A DNA stretch of 44,816 nucleotides from an uncultured bacterium (GCA_949293245.1 CASFCS010000016.1:1-44816); one strand, 5' to 3'. Shown: positions 31,823 through 39,850, counted from the stretch's first letter. Numbers and translations: made by a program. The notes: generated from the letters alone by a model not told the origin.

Positions 31823-33100
31823 ATGGTAAAAGCAATCGTAGGCGCCAACTGGGGCGACGAGGGCAAGGGCAAAATCACAGACCTGCTGGCCGAGCAGTCG
31901 GACGTGGTGGTCCGCTTTCAGGGCGGAGCCAACGCCGGCCACACCATCATCTGTGATTACGGCAAGTTCGCCCTCCATCAGCTCCCCTCCGGTGTGTTCT
32001 ACCCCCACACCACCAATGTCATCGGCAACGGGGTAGCGCTGAACATCCCCACCTTCCTCAAGGAGATTCAGGCCCTGGTGGATGGCGGCGTCCCCACCCC
32101 CCGCATCATCGTCTCGGAACGCACCCAGATCGTCATGCCCTACCACGTGCTGCTGGACCAGTACGAGGAGGAGCGGCTTGGAGGACAGGCCTTCGGCTCC
32201 ACCAAGTCGGGCATTGCCCCCTTCTACTCGGACAAGTATGCCAAAAACGGCGTGCAGATCTGCGAGCTCTTTGACGAGAAGACCCTGCGCCGGCGGCTGG
32301 AGAACATCTGCACGCTGAAAAACGCCCTCATCGTCAACCTCTACCACAAGCCCCCCATCGACCTGGACGAGCTGATGGAGCAGCTCATGGAGTACCGGGA
32401 GGGCATCGCCCCCTATGTGGGGGACGCCCGGGCCTTTGTGCAGCAGGCCCTGAAGGAGGGCAAGCAGGTGCTGCTGGAGGCCCAGCTGGGCTCTATGAAG
32501 GACCCGGATTTCGGTATCTACCCCTTCACCACCTCCTCCCACACCCTGGCCGGCTTCGGCACCATCGGCGTGGGGGTCTCTCCCCGGCAGATCAGCGACA
32601 TCATCGCCGTCACCAAGGCCTACTCCAGCGCCGTGGGAGCGGGGGACTTTGTCTCTGAGCTCTTCGGGGATGAGGCCGAGGAGCTGCGCCGCCGGGGCGG
32701 CGACGCGGGCGAATACGGCGCCACCACCGGCCGGCCCCGCCGGGTGGGCTGGTTCGACGCCGTGGCCACCCGGTACGGCTGCGAGCTCCAGGGCGCCACC
32801 GAGGTGGTGCTTACCGCCATCGACTGTCTGGGCTATCTGGACGAACTGAAGGTGTGCGTGGGCTACGAGATCGACGGCCAGGTCACCCGGGACTTCCCCG
32901 TCACCCCCCTGCTGGACAAGGCCAAGCCGGTGTACACCACCCTCCCGGGCTGGAAGTGCGACATCCGGGGGGAGACCGACTACAGCAAGTTCCCCCCCGA
33001 GGCCAAGGCCTATGTGGAATTCCTGGAGCAGGAGATCGGCGTGCCCATCAAGACCGTCTCCACCGGCCCCAAGCGCCACGAGATCGCCAAGCGGCTTTAA
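31823..33100 (+). CDS. purA: Adenylosuccinate synthetase
   Basis: Joins IMP and aspartate with GTP to make adenylosuccinate on the way to AMP. 425 residues. The N-terminus VGANWGDEGKGKITDLL holds the GTP/catalytic loop, then FQGGANAGHTI, TTGRPRRVGWFD and the C-terminal WKCDIRG. It belongs to the variant common in clostridia: where E. coli-type enzymes have EGAQGTLLD, this has EAQLGSMKDPDFG. Start at ATG 31823, which follows GAGGAA; the open frame upstream covers the promoter and is not used. Confidence 0.95.
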   Translation: MVKAIVGANWGDEGKGKITDLLAEQSDVVVRFQGGANAGHTIICDYGKFALHQLPSGVFYPHTTNVIGNGVALNIPTFLKEIQALVDGGVPTPRIIVSERTQIVMPYHVLLDQYEEERLGGQAFGSTKSGIAPFYSDKYAKNGVQICELFDEKTLRRRLENICTLKNALIVNLYHKPPIDLDELMEQLMEYREGIAPYVGDARAFVQQALKEGKQVLLEAQLGSMKDPDFGIYPFTTSSHTLAGFGTIGVGVSPRQISDIIAVTKAYSSAVGAGDFVSELFGDEAEELRRRGGDAGEYGATTGRPRRVGWFDAVATRYGCELQGATEVVLTAIDCLGYLDELKVCVGYEIDGQVTRDFPVTPLLDKAKPVYTTLPGWKCDIRGETDYSKFPPEAKAYVEFLEQEIGVPIKTVSTGPKRHEIAKRL

Positions 33101-33126
33101 ACCCCGTCTTTTCCCTTGTTCACGTC

Positions 33127-33160
33127 AAGCGGCCGGCCCCTTTCACGGGGCCGGCCGCTT
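33127..33160 (+). terminator. GC-rich hairpin downstream of purA
   Basis: Perfect 14-bp stem AAGCGGCCGGCCCC with TTTCAC loop. No T-run follows. Its right arm is also the outer arm of the repeat element at 33147-33427. Confidence 0.5.
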
Positions 33161-33427
33161 CAGCGTGTCGAAGAAATCGACACGCTTCAAAAAAATGCAA
33201 GCATTTTTTTGAAGAGATGCAGCCCGCTGCGTCGCACTCGCTTTGCTCGCACGCTTGCGGGCTGAGAAGTGTTTTTCCCGAGGCGCATGTCCCCGGAAAA
33301 AACGGATTTCACTTGATTTTGCCGCCTCCGGGCGGCAAAACTCTGCCGAGAGCTTTTTAGCTTGCAAGACACATTCCGTTTCTTGCGTAGACTTTGGCTT
33401 TTTCGACAGGCTGAAATGGCCGGCCCC
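33147..33427. repeat. 281-bp non-coding palindromic element with terminal inverted repeats
   Basis: Bounded by 26-base inverted repeats (33147-33172 and 33402-33427, 23 of 26 matching, outermost GGGGCCGGCC). Inside are nested dyads: AGCGTGTCGA-agaaa-TCGACACGCT, CTTCAAAAAAATGC-aa-GCATTTTTTTGAAG (33186-33215), CAGCCCGC...GCGGGCTG, and TTTTGCCGCC-tcc-GGGCGGCAAAA. It has no credible reading frame. Its two end blocks recur at 27086-27176. This fills most of the purA to 33550 gap. Likely a MITE-like or REP-type repeat; copy number elsewhere is unknown. Confidence 0.8.
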
Positions 33428-33549
33428 TTTGTCTGTGGAGCATATTCTTCTGCCGCCCACACAAAAAAGAGGATATTGGGCTGAACACACGCGCAAACTA
33501 GAGCTCAGACGGCCTGCCGTCCACCTTTGTATCAAGGAGGCGCCCCGCC

Positions 33550-33723
33550 ATGATCGCCTGCAACAGCGACTGCGTGTTCCAGCAGGAGGGCTGCTGCGCC
33601 CTGGACCGGGCCGCCGCCTGCGGCCGGCCGGGCAGCCGGGAGAAGTGCATCTACTACCTGCCCCGCACCGGCGGTGTCACAGCAGCACCGCCAGGGCCTC
33701 CCGGATATTGCGCACCCGAATGA
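33550..33723 (+). CDS. Small Cys-rich protein, 57 residues
   Basis: Starts at ATG 9 bases after AAGGAGG. The first 40 residues hold a CxxxC...CC...C...C-x-x-YY pattern (IACNSDCVFQQEGCCALD, then EKCIYYLPR) typical of very small clostridial Cys-rich proteins that databases sometimes mislabel as hydroxymyristoyl-ACP dehydratase. Probably metal-binding; function unknown. The last 47 bases overlap the 3' end of the convergent radA, and the tail (TAAPPGPPGY) is dictated by radA, so the functional part likely ends near residue 40. Confidence 0.72.
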   Translation: MIACNSDCVFQQEGCCALDRAAACGRPGSREKCIYYLPRTGGVTAAPPGPPGYCAPE

Positions 33724-35050
33724 GCTCCAGCCCCTCCGGCGCGGCCAGCTTGGAGCTGCTGCGGGCGGGCACCAGGCACTTGGTAAACCCCAGCCGCCGC
33801 ACCTCGGACAATCGCTGGGCCAGGGTGTTTACCGAGCGCAGCTCCCCGGTGAGGCCCACCTCCCCGATGGCCACCAGGTCCGCCGGCACCGGCTTGTCCC
33901 GGAAGCTGGAGGCCATGGACATGATGAGGGCCAGGTCCGCCGCGGGCTCGTCCAGGGAGAGGCCGCCGATGACGTTCACATAGGCGTCGCAGCTGTTCAC
34001 CATCAGGCCCCCCCGCTTCTCCAGCACCGCCAGAAGCATCATGGCCCGGTTGTAGTCAAAGCCGTTGCTGGCCCGCCTGGGGTTGCCGTAGCTGCTGGGG
34101 GCCAGCAGGGCCTGCACCTCCGCCAGAACGGGGCGCACCCCCTCCATGACGCAGGTGACGCAGGAGCCGGGGGCGTCCTGGGGCCGGCCGGAGAGGAGCA
34201 TCTCCGAGGGGTTGGGCACCTCCTCCAGCCCGCCGTCGGCCATCTCAAACACGCCGATCTCATTGGTGGCGCCAAAGCGGTTTTTGGCCGCCCGCAGGAT
34301 GCGGTAGGTGTTGTGCTGCTCCCCCTCGAAGTAGAGCACACAGTCCACCATGTGCTCCAGGACCTTGGGCCCGGCGATGGAGCCCTCCTTGTTCACATGG
34401 CCGATGACAAAGACGGTGACCCCCTCCCCCTTGGCCAGCTGCATCAGGGCCATGGTGCACTCCTTCACCTGGCTGATGCTGCCCGGGGCGGAGGTGCTGT
34501 CCCCGTTGTAGAGGGTCTGGATGGAGTCCACAATGAGGATCTGGGGCTGGAGCTGGCGTACCGACTCCAGAATATCCTCCAGGTTGGTCTCCGCCTGGAG
34601 ATAGAGGGAGTCCCCCGCCACCCCCAGCCGGCGGGCCCGCAGCTTGATCTGCCGCTCGGACTCCTCGCCGGATACATAGAGCACCTTGGCAAAGGAACAC
34701 AGGTTCTGGCAGATCTGGAGCATGAGGGTGGACTTGCCGATGCCCGGCGCGCCCCCCACCAGCACCAGGGAGCCCTGGACCGCGCCGCCCCCCAGTACCC
34801 GGTCCAGCTCCGCCATACCGGTGTGGAAACGCAGCTCGTCGGTAATCTCCACCTCGCCGATGGGCCGGGGGCGGCTGCTCAGCCCGGCGCCGCCCCCGCC
34901 GGAGCGCAGGGGGGCGCCGCTCTTGCGCCGGGGCTCCGCCGGCCGCTCCTCAATGGTGTTCCACGCCCCGCAGGCGGGGCATTTCCCCTGCCATTTGGGG
35001 GTCTCGTTTCCGCACTGGGTGCAGTAAAAAAGGGTCTTTGCCTTAGCCAT
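33677..35050 (-). CDS. radA: DNA repair protein RadA
   Basis: 457 residues. N-terminal zinc finger Cys10, Cys13, Cys24, Cys27. Walker A GGAPGIGKST (99-108). The RadA-specific KNRFG motif is seen in AAKNRFGATNEIG. C-terminal Lon-protease-like domain (GGLSLDEPAADLALIMS). RadA is a branch-migration helicase for recombination intermediates. The start overlaps the end of the amidase by 8 bases, so both come from one mRNA. Confidence 0.96.
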   Translation of the reverse strand: MAKAKTLFYCTQCGNETPKWQGKCPACGAWNTIEERPAEPRRKSGAPLRSGGGGAGLSSRPRPIGEVEITDELRFHTGMAELDRVLGGGAVQGSLVLVGGAPGIGKSTLMLQICQNLCSFAKVLYVSGEESERQIKLRARRLGVAGDSLYLQAETNLEDILESVRQLQPQILIVDSIQTLYNGDSTSAPGSISQVKECTMALMQLAKGEGVTVFVIGHVNKEGSIAGPKVLEHMVDCVLYFEGEQHNTYRILRAAKNRFGATNEIGVFEMADGGLEEVPNPSEMLLSGRPQDAPGSCVTCVMEGVRPVLAEVQALLAPSSYGNPRRASNGFDYNRAMMLLAVLEKRGGLMVNSCDAYVNVIGGLSLDEPAADLALIMSMASSFRDKPVPADLVAIGEVGLTGELRSVNTLAQRLSEVRRLGFTKCLVPARSSSKLAAPEGLELIRVRNIREALAVLL

Positions 35051-35759
35051 GGGTATTCTCTCCCTCGTGTATGATCTCCCACCCGGAGAGGCAGGCTGCC
35101 GCCAGGCCGGCGGCCACTTTCAGCTGGTACTGGGGCTGGATGAGCATCAAATCCTCTGTGGGATTTGAGAGGAAGCCGCACTCCACCAAAATGGCGGGGC
35201 AGCTCACATGCTGCATGAGATAGACCGTACCCGGAATGGGCTTGGCCTGGCGGGTGTTGGAGGGGTCCAGGGCCTGGCGCAGCAGCTCCTGGGCCGCCAG
35301 GGCCCAGTCCTGGCTTCCCTCCGCGCCACCATAGAACACCTGGGCCCCGGAGTACCGGGGGTCCGGGAAGGTGTTCTGGTGGATGCTGATGAGCATGGCC
35401 TGGGGCTGCGCCTCCACCAGGGCCACTCGGTTTTTCAGGTCGGACACCTTTTTCTCCCGCAGGGTCTCCGCCTGGGGGTCATGGACGGAGATGTCCTCCT
35501 CCCGGGTCATCTCGACGGGAAAACCGTACAGCGCCAGCAGCCACTCCAGCCGCAGGGCAATGGCCAGGTTGATCTCGCTCTCCGGGTGGCCGGACAGGGA
35601 CACCGCCCCGCCGTCCTCCCCGCCGTGGCCCGGGTCGATCACAAAAGCCGGGGGGAACAGAGCTGCCCCCTCCTCCCCCATGGCGGGGGCAAACACCGGG
35701 GCCCACACCGCCCCCAGGACCAGGGCCAGGGCGCACAGGAGAAAAATTATTTTTTTCAC
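35043..35759 (-). CDS. N-acetylmuramoyl-L-alanine amidase (CwlD-like)
   Basis: 238 residues with an N-terminal signal peptide/anchor (IIFLLCALALVLGAVWAPVF). Amidase_3 domain: zinc His in IDPGHGGEDGG, Glu in HPESEINLAIA, His in LISIHQNTF and catalytic Glu in ILVECGFLSNP. It cleaves the bond between muramic acid and the peptide stem. The size and layout are those of CwlD, which makes muramic lactam in the spore cortex. GTG start with GAGGTGAGG upstream. Position next to the cotJ spore-coat operon supports a sporulation role. Confidence 0.9.
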   Translation of the reverse strand: MKKIIFLLCALALVLGAVWAPVFAPAMGEEGAALFPPAFVIDPGHGGEDGGAVSLSGHPESEINLAIALRLEWLLALYGFPVEMTREEDISVHDPQAETLREKKVSDLKNRVALVEAQPQAMLISIHQNTFPDPRYSGAQVFYGGAEGSQDWALAAQELLRQALDPSNTRQAKPIPGTVYLMQHVSCPAILVECGFLSNPTEDLMLIQPQYQLKVAAGLAAACLSGWEIIHEGENTHG

Positions 35760-35818
35760 GGTCCCTCACCTCATCCCACCATATGAGGCGGATTCCCCCG
35801 GTATGTGGCCGGAAACTC

Positions 35819-35846
35819 ATTATACCACGGCGGCACGCCCTTGGGA
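35819..35846 (-). promoter_or_regulatory. Promoter of the amidase-radA operon
   Basis: Minus-strand TATAAT (35819-35824); a weak TCCCAA lies 16 bases upstream (35841-35846). Confidence 0.55.
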
Positions 35847-35871
35847 AGAAGCGCCCGGACATCCGGCAGGC

Positions 35872-35879
35872 CATAGAAT
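35872..35879 (+). promoter_or_regulatory. Candidate mother-cell sigma -10 for the cotJ operon
   Basis: CATAGAAT fits the CATANNNT -10 pattern shared by sigma-E and sigma-K and lies about 65 bases before the cotJAB start. No clear -35 match. No good sigma-A promoter is seen upstream of cotJAB. Confidence 0.35.
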
Positions 35880-35945
35880 GGAGCGGGACCACCCGTCCCC
35901 ACCGCGGCAGCGCGGTGATCTGAATCCATCAGGAGGTATCACACC

Positions 35946-36401
35946 GTGAGTCCTGACAAAACCCCTGTCGTCACCTGTTCCGACGGCAGCGGCGCCCTGC
36001 CCTCCTGCGCTCCCCTGGCGGTGCCCATCGTGGCTCCCCAGGGCCGGGGGCAGCAGCGCTACACCCATGGGGAGGCCCTGAATCAGGGCACCCTGTTCCC
36101 CGGGCTGAACCTGCCCTTCTTCCGCATGGAGAAGGCCGCCGGTCTGGCCGACTCCCCCCTCACCCAGCTCCAGGCCCTGGAGTTTGTGGTCACTGAGCTG
36201 GGGCTCTACCTGGACACCCACCCCGACGATCAGGAGGCATTCGCCCTCTTCCAGAAATATGTGGCCATGGAGCGGGAGGCCCGGAGCACCTACGAGCGTA
36301 CCCACGGCCCTGTGCGCCAGGCGGAGGCAGCCGCAGCGTCCCGTTACAACTGGCCCGATGATCCCTGGCCCTGGGAGCTGGGAAAGGAGATGAAGGGCTG
36401 A
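35946..36401 (+). CDS. CotJA-CotJB fused spore-coat protein
   Basis: 151 residues. Residues 45-60 (EALNQGTLFPGLNLPF) match the conserved end of CotJA. Residues 70-150 match CotJB: LQALEFVVTELGLYLDTHPDD and the tail WPDDPWPWE. In Bacillus these are two genes, cotJA and cotJB, ahead of cotJC; here one frame covers both and the CotJA part is degenerate. GTG start, with AGGAGGT 8 bases upstream. The TGA overlaps the cotJC ATG (TGATG), so translation is coupled. The product is expected in the inner spore coat with CotJC. Confidence 0.85.
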   Translation: MSPDKTPVVTCSDGSGALPSCAPLAVPIVAPQGRGQQRYTHGEALNQGTLFPGLNLPFFRMEKAAGLADSPLTQLQALEFVVTELGLYLDTHPDDQEAFALFQKYVAMEREARSTYERTHGPVRQAEAAAASRYNWPDDPWPWELGKEMKG

Positions 36402-36619
36402 TGTTCCTCTACGAGAAGAAATTGCAGTACCCCGTCCGGGTGCGCACCCCCAACCCCCGGCTGGCCTCCGTTATCATCAGTCAGTACGGAGGTCCCGACG
36501 GCGAACTGGGCGCCTCCCTGCGCTATCTGAGCCAGCGCTACTCCATGCCCTGGCCCCAACTCAAGGGCCTGCTCACCGATATCGGGACTTCAGATGGGTT
36601 TCAGGTCCGCCCGGCATAA
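36401..36619 (+). CDS. cotJC: CotJC N-terminal part; gene interrupted by an element
   Basis: 72 residues. The first 63 are CotJC (manganese-catalase-like coat protein): FLYEKKLQYPVRV, ISQYGGPDGELGASLRYLSQ and LLTDIGT. At the Thr63 codon (36587) the sequence departs from the family, reads SDGFQVRPA and stops at 36619, directly followed by a terminator. The family continues with the second iron/manganese-ligand region GTEELGHLE, which resumes in frame at 40081. As it stands the gene makes a short peptide lacking most of the catalase fold. The matching remainder shows the break is recombinational, not decay. Confidence 0.93.
   Translation: MFLYEKKLQYPVRVRTPNPRLASVIISQYGGPDGELGASLRYLSQRYSMPWPQLKGLLTDIGTSDGFQVRPA
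36576..36600. other. Left attachment site of the cotJC element
   Basis: cotJC sequence CACCGATATCGGG, shared ACT at 36587-36589, then element sequence TCAGATGGGTTT. The arm AGATGGG is the mirror of CCCATGT at the right end. Confidence 0.75.
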
Positions 36620-36657
36620 AAACCGGTGCGCTTTCTGGGAAAGCGCACCGGTTTTTG
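36618..36657. terminator. Terminator just inside the left end of the element
   Basis: AAAAACCGGTGCGCTTTC stem with its perfect complement ending in TTTTT. It overlaps the stop codon of the truncated cotJC and would end cotJ transcripts until the element is removed. On the minus strand it can end the nuclease transcript. Confidence 0.88.
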
Positions 36658-36721
36658 TCATTTCAGCTATCATTTTTCTGCGCCCTCTGCCGGCGCGAAA
36701 AGAAGCTGCGCCCCGCAGGGG

Positions 36722-37660
36722 TCAGGGCTTGCAGATGCCGCAGGGCTCGTACCCCTGGTCCATCAGCTCCTGCCGGGTGCCGGTGTAGTCCTGCCGGTTG
36801 TCCGGGGACATGGAGGCCACCCCGGAGCAGTCGGGCAGGTGAAACTTCCCCGAGCTGGTGTTGAGGACATAGTGGGTCTCTTCCTCTCCCGCGGGACTGG
36901 AGGCGGACGGGGCGGCGTCCTCCTCCTCCGCCAGGGCGCTCTCCCCGGTGGCGTAGTCAATGGTGATGCCGGGCTGGACGTTGTAGGCGTACACATGGAA
37001 GCACACGCCCTCCCCCTGGTCCTCCACGCTGAGGGCCTCCATCACCACCCCCCGGGCCACCAGCTCGTCCCCCTGAAAGACCGGGGTCACCCGGTAGAGG
37101 ACGTGGTTGCCCGTCTCCTGCACATAGTCGGCCACCAGGTTCTCAAAGGGGAGCATCCCCTCCACGTTGAGGTACCGGGTGCCGGTGATGAGATTGGCCT
37201 CGTTGGCGTTCTCCCCGGTGAGCTGGAAGCCGATGAGGTGGCAGCGGTTATAGAGGTATTTGCCGTCCACGATGTCATACTTCACCGTGTGCCAGCCGGA
37301 GGGCTTCACCTGGCCAATGCTTCCCCGGTCCTCCGTGGGCATCAGGTCCTGCCCCACGCTGGCCATGGCCACCCCGCACCGCCCCAGGCTGTCCAGGGGG
37401 CTGTAGGACTCGTAGGACTCATCGGTAATCTCCTCCTGGGTGAAGGCGGGCTGGTTGTCCTCCAGGACCACATAGGGCTCCCCGCTGTAGGGGGGCACCT
37501 GGTCCAGGGTGACGGCCCCCCCGGAGAGGGACTGGCTGGGCTGGTGGGGCGAGCTCTGGGATGGGGCGGCCATGTCGCACCCGGACAGCAGCAGGGCGCA
37601 CAGGGTGGCCAGGGCCAGCAGCAGCGCCAGGGGGCGGCGGCGGGATGTGTTGTTCAGCAT
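36722..37660 (-). CDS. Secreted DNA/RNA non-specific nuclease lipoprotein
   Basis: 312 residues. Signal peptide with a lipobox-like end (LALLLALATLCALLLSGC, about residues 11-28), so probably a lipoprotein. The nuclease core is of the EndA/NucA type: the catalytic DRGH-like motif appears as NRCHLIGFQL, followed by NLITGTRYLN and ENLVADYV. A C-terminal module (HYVLNTSSGKFHLPDCSG, CGICKP) has a probable metal-binding Cys/His set. Starts with ATG 37660 overlapping the end of the upstream gene; GAGG lies about 13 bases before. Cargo of the cotJC element. Confidence 0.85.
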   Translation of the reverse strand: MLNNTSRRRPLALLLALATLCALLLSGCDMAAPSQSSPHQPSQSLSGGAVTLDQVPPYSGEPYVVLEDNQPAFTQEEITDESYESYSPLDSLGRCGVAMASVGQDLMPTEDRGSIGQVKPSGWHTVKYDIVDGKYLYNRCHLIGFQLTGENANEANLITGTRYLNVEGMLPFENLVADYVQETGNHVLYRVTPVFQGDELVARGVVMEALSVEDQGEGVCFHVYAYNVQPGITIDYATGESALAEEEDAAPSASSPAGEEETHYVLNTSSGKFHLPDCSGVASMSPDNRQDYTGTRQELMDQGYEPCGICKP

Positions 37661-38067
37661 TTGCAGTAGACCTCTTTCGTAATGGTTTTGTGGGAGTGGC
37701 CCGGAAACTCCCGGCACTCCGCCAGGCGCCACTCCCCCGTGGGGGGCGGGAAGTCCGCCCGCAGGTCCGCGGGGTACACCCGGTTCCAGCGGTACAGGAT
37801 CACCTGCTCCGCCCGGGGCAGCCAGGGGCCGGGGGGCTGGTCCTCCACCAGGCACAGCTCCCCCGGCCCGGCCCGCTGGAGGAAGTCCTCCTCCACCACC
37901 GCAGGCAGCTCCCTCTCCGGGAACTGCCGCCGGGAGTAGGGGTTCATCCGCAGCACCCTCCCGGCGGCCATGGCCAGGATGTCCCGCCGGACCTCCCGGT
38001 CCTGGCTCTGGCGGCGGCGGTTGAAGAGCATACCGCCCCGGTCGTCCACGCAGAGGATCAGTATCAT
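37654..38067 (-). CDS. Clostridial small protein often annotated ribonuclease Z
   Basis: 137 residues, beginning ILILCVDDRGGMLFNRRRQSQD. Other marks: QVILYRWNRVYPADL and KTITKEVYCK. I recognise this as a conserved clostridial family that databases often label ribonuclease Z although it lacks the HxHxDH metallo-beta-lactamase motif. Real function unknown. It often accompanies the secreted nuclease seen downstream. Start at 38067 with GGAGG five bases upstream. It overlaps the nuclease gene by 7 bases. Confidence 0.75.
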   Translation of the reverse strand: MILILCVDDRGGMLFNRRRQSQDREVRRDILAMAAGRVLRMNPYSRRQFPERELPAVVEEDFLQRAGPGELCLVEDQPPGPWLPRAEQVILYRWNRVYPADLRADFPPPTGEWRLAECREFPGHSHKTITKEVYCKC

Positions 38068-38123
38068 AGGCGCCTCCCCCGCCCCTTCCGGGCGGTTTTG
38101 TATCAAATGTTACAGATCATATA

Positions 38124-38145
38124 TGTAAAGCATTTATACATTACA
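38124..38145. promoter_or_regulatory. Operator-like dyad 1 upstream of the nuclease genes
   Basis: TGTAAAGC-N6-ACATTACA, itself a TGTAA-N12-TTACA dyad. The same arms occur in inverted orientation at 38244-38265. Confidence 0.5.
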
Positions 38146-38243
38146 TGCAGAAATGATTCCCTTTCAGAGAAACTATTTTCAAAATTCTTTCCCTTTTCTC
38201 TCCTATAAGCTCCAGCTTTGTCCCGGAGCGCCTGGTTTTATAG

Positions 38244-38265
38244 TGTAATGTAATTGCGCTTTACA
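38244..38265. promoter_or_regulatory. Operator-like dyad 2 overlapping a minus-strand promoter
   Basis: Reads TGTAATGT-N6-GCTTTACA, the inverse of dyad 1, with 8-base identical arms. On the minus strand it supplies TGTAAA as a -35, 17 bases before TATAAA (about 38237-38242), so a bound regulator would block transcription toward the nuclease genes. Confidence 0.5.
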
Positions 38266-38359
38266 GTATTTCCCCTTCCGCCTGGGCGGACCATCTCTTG
38301 TCCCCTATTGTACCACACCACCGGCCGGAAGCACCAGAGGGAAAATCCATCTGTCAGCC

Positions 38360-39850
38360 TCATTTTTCTCCCTGAAACTTCCAGATCCCAGGTTGTCCCC
38401 TCAGGGCCACTTCCACGTTTCGCCCCGGCAGCAGCCGCAGCTGCGCCAGGAGGGCCGGCAAAATGGGCCTTCCCTCCTCCCCTTCCGCCAGGGCCCGCAG
38501 GGCGTTTTCCAGGGCGCCGCACCCCTTCTCCTCCTCCATCCGCTGTGCCAGCCGGGCCTCCTCTCTGGCGCAATGGGCCCGCACCAGCGCCAGCTCCTCC
38601 CGGTCCAGCTCCCCCGCCAGCATGGCCTCCGCCGCCCGGCGGCGGCGCTCCGCCAGGGCCCGGCGCTGGGCGGCAATGTGCCGCAGCAGCTTCTCCTTCT
38701 CCCCCATGTCCCCGGCGGTCTCCACCGCCCGGAGAACGGCCTCTCCCTCCCGCCGCCAGTCCACCTCCAGGGAGGCGGCCGCCCGGCGCACCAGCTCCAT
38801 GGCCTCCCCGTCCCCGATGCTCCAGCCCAGGGTGCAGCCCTGCCGCCCCCTGGCGCAGGCCCTGGCGCAGCCCCACCGCAGGGCGACAGCCCCCTCCCGC
38901 CCCTTCCGCCGCCGGGCCACGCAGGGGCCCCCGCACACGCCGCACCACACCTTTCCCGACAGGGGATACCGCCCGACGGGTCCCCCCCGGCCCGCCCGGC
39001 GCCGCTCCAGCTCTGCCGCGGTCTCCTCCCACAGTTCCCGGGAAATAATGGCCGGGTGGTGGTCCCGCAGGACCACCAGGGCCTCCTCCCCCCGGTTGGG
39101 CCGCCGGGCGTGGGTGAGGTAGTCCGGCGTGATGGTCTTTTTCTGCACCAGGTCCCCCACATACTTCTCGTTGCGCAGGATCTTGGCCAGGCTGCCGGCG
39201 CTCCACCGGCTCCCCCCCTGTCCCGTGGGGCAGCCCCGCTCCTCCAGCTCCCGGGCGATGGCCGCCGGGCTCTTCCCCTCCCGGGCGTAGCGGTGGAAGA
39301 TAAGGCGCACCACCTCCGCCTCCTCCGGGTCCACCGCCAGGGTGGTCCCGGCCCGGCGGTACCCCAGGGGGGCCCGGCCAAAAACCGACCCCTGCTCCAT
39401 CCGCCGCTGCTGCCCCCATTTCACCCGCTGGGAGGTGCGCCTGCTCTCCTCCTGGGCGATGGAACCCATGATGCTCAGCCGGAGCTCCGCGTCGGCGTCC
39501 AGGGTGGAGATGCCGTCCGCCAGAAATACCACCCCCACTCCCAGGGCCCGCAGCTCCCGGGTGCAGGCGATGGTGTCCAGAATATTCCGGGAGAAACGGC
39601 TCACCTCCTTGGTGAGCAGGAGGGTAAAGCGGCCCTGCCGGGCGTGGTCCATCATGCGGTTGAAGGCGGCGCGGTTGCGGGTGGAGGTGCCCGAGAGCCC
39701 CTCGTCGGCATAGATCTCCCACAGTGTCCACTCCGGGCGCTGGGCGATGTAGCGCCGGAAGAAGCGCTGCTGGCTGTCAAAGGAGCTGGCCTGGTCCTCC
39801 CGGTCGGTGGACACCCGGCAGTAGGCCGCCACCGGGATCTTCCCGCTCAT
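38360..39850 (-). CDS. Large serine recombinase of the cotJC element
   Basis: 496 residues. Resolvase catalytic domain at the N-terminus: AAYCRVSTDREDQ with catalytic Ser14, then DEGLSGTSTRNR and VSRFSRN. The recombinase domain follows (FGRAPLGYRR, KILRNEKYVGD). A zinc ribbon comes next (WCGVCGGPC, later CARGRQGC), then a coiled-coil-rich C-terminus. Start with GGAGG 8 bases upstream. Large serine recombinases of this type (SpoIVCA, SprA) integrate and excise elements; this gene is the natural candidate to act on the att sites at 36587 and 40081. Its codon use matches the host. Confidence 0.95.
   Translation of the reverse strand: MSGKIPVAAYCRVSTDREDQASSFDSQQRFFRRYIAQRPEWTLWEIYADEGLSGTSTRNRAAFNRMMDHARQGRFTLLLTKEVSRFSRNILDTIACTRELRALGVGVVFLADGISTLDADAELRLSIMGSIAQEESRRTSQRVKWGQQRRMEQGSVFGRAPLGYRRAGTTLAVDPEEAEVVRLIFHRYAREGKSPAAIARELEERGCPTGQGGSRWSAGSLAKILRNEKYVGDLVQKKTITPDYLTHARRPNRGEEALVVLRDHHPAIISRELWEETAAELERRRAGRGGPVGRYPLSGKVWCGVCGGPCVARRRKGREGAVALRWGCARACARGRQGCTLGWSIGDGEAMELVRRAAASLEVDWRREGEAVLRAVETAGDMGEKEKLLRHIAAQRRALAERRRRAAEAMLAGELDREELALVRAHCAREEARLAQRMEEEKGCGALENALRALAEGEEGRPILPALLAQLRLLPGRNVEVALRGQPGIWKFQGEK

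Noticed and set aside
33147-33427. CRISPR-like array in the purA downstream region
   Set aside because: The repeats are nested inverted repeats without regular direct repeats or spacers.
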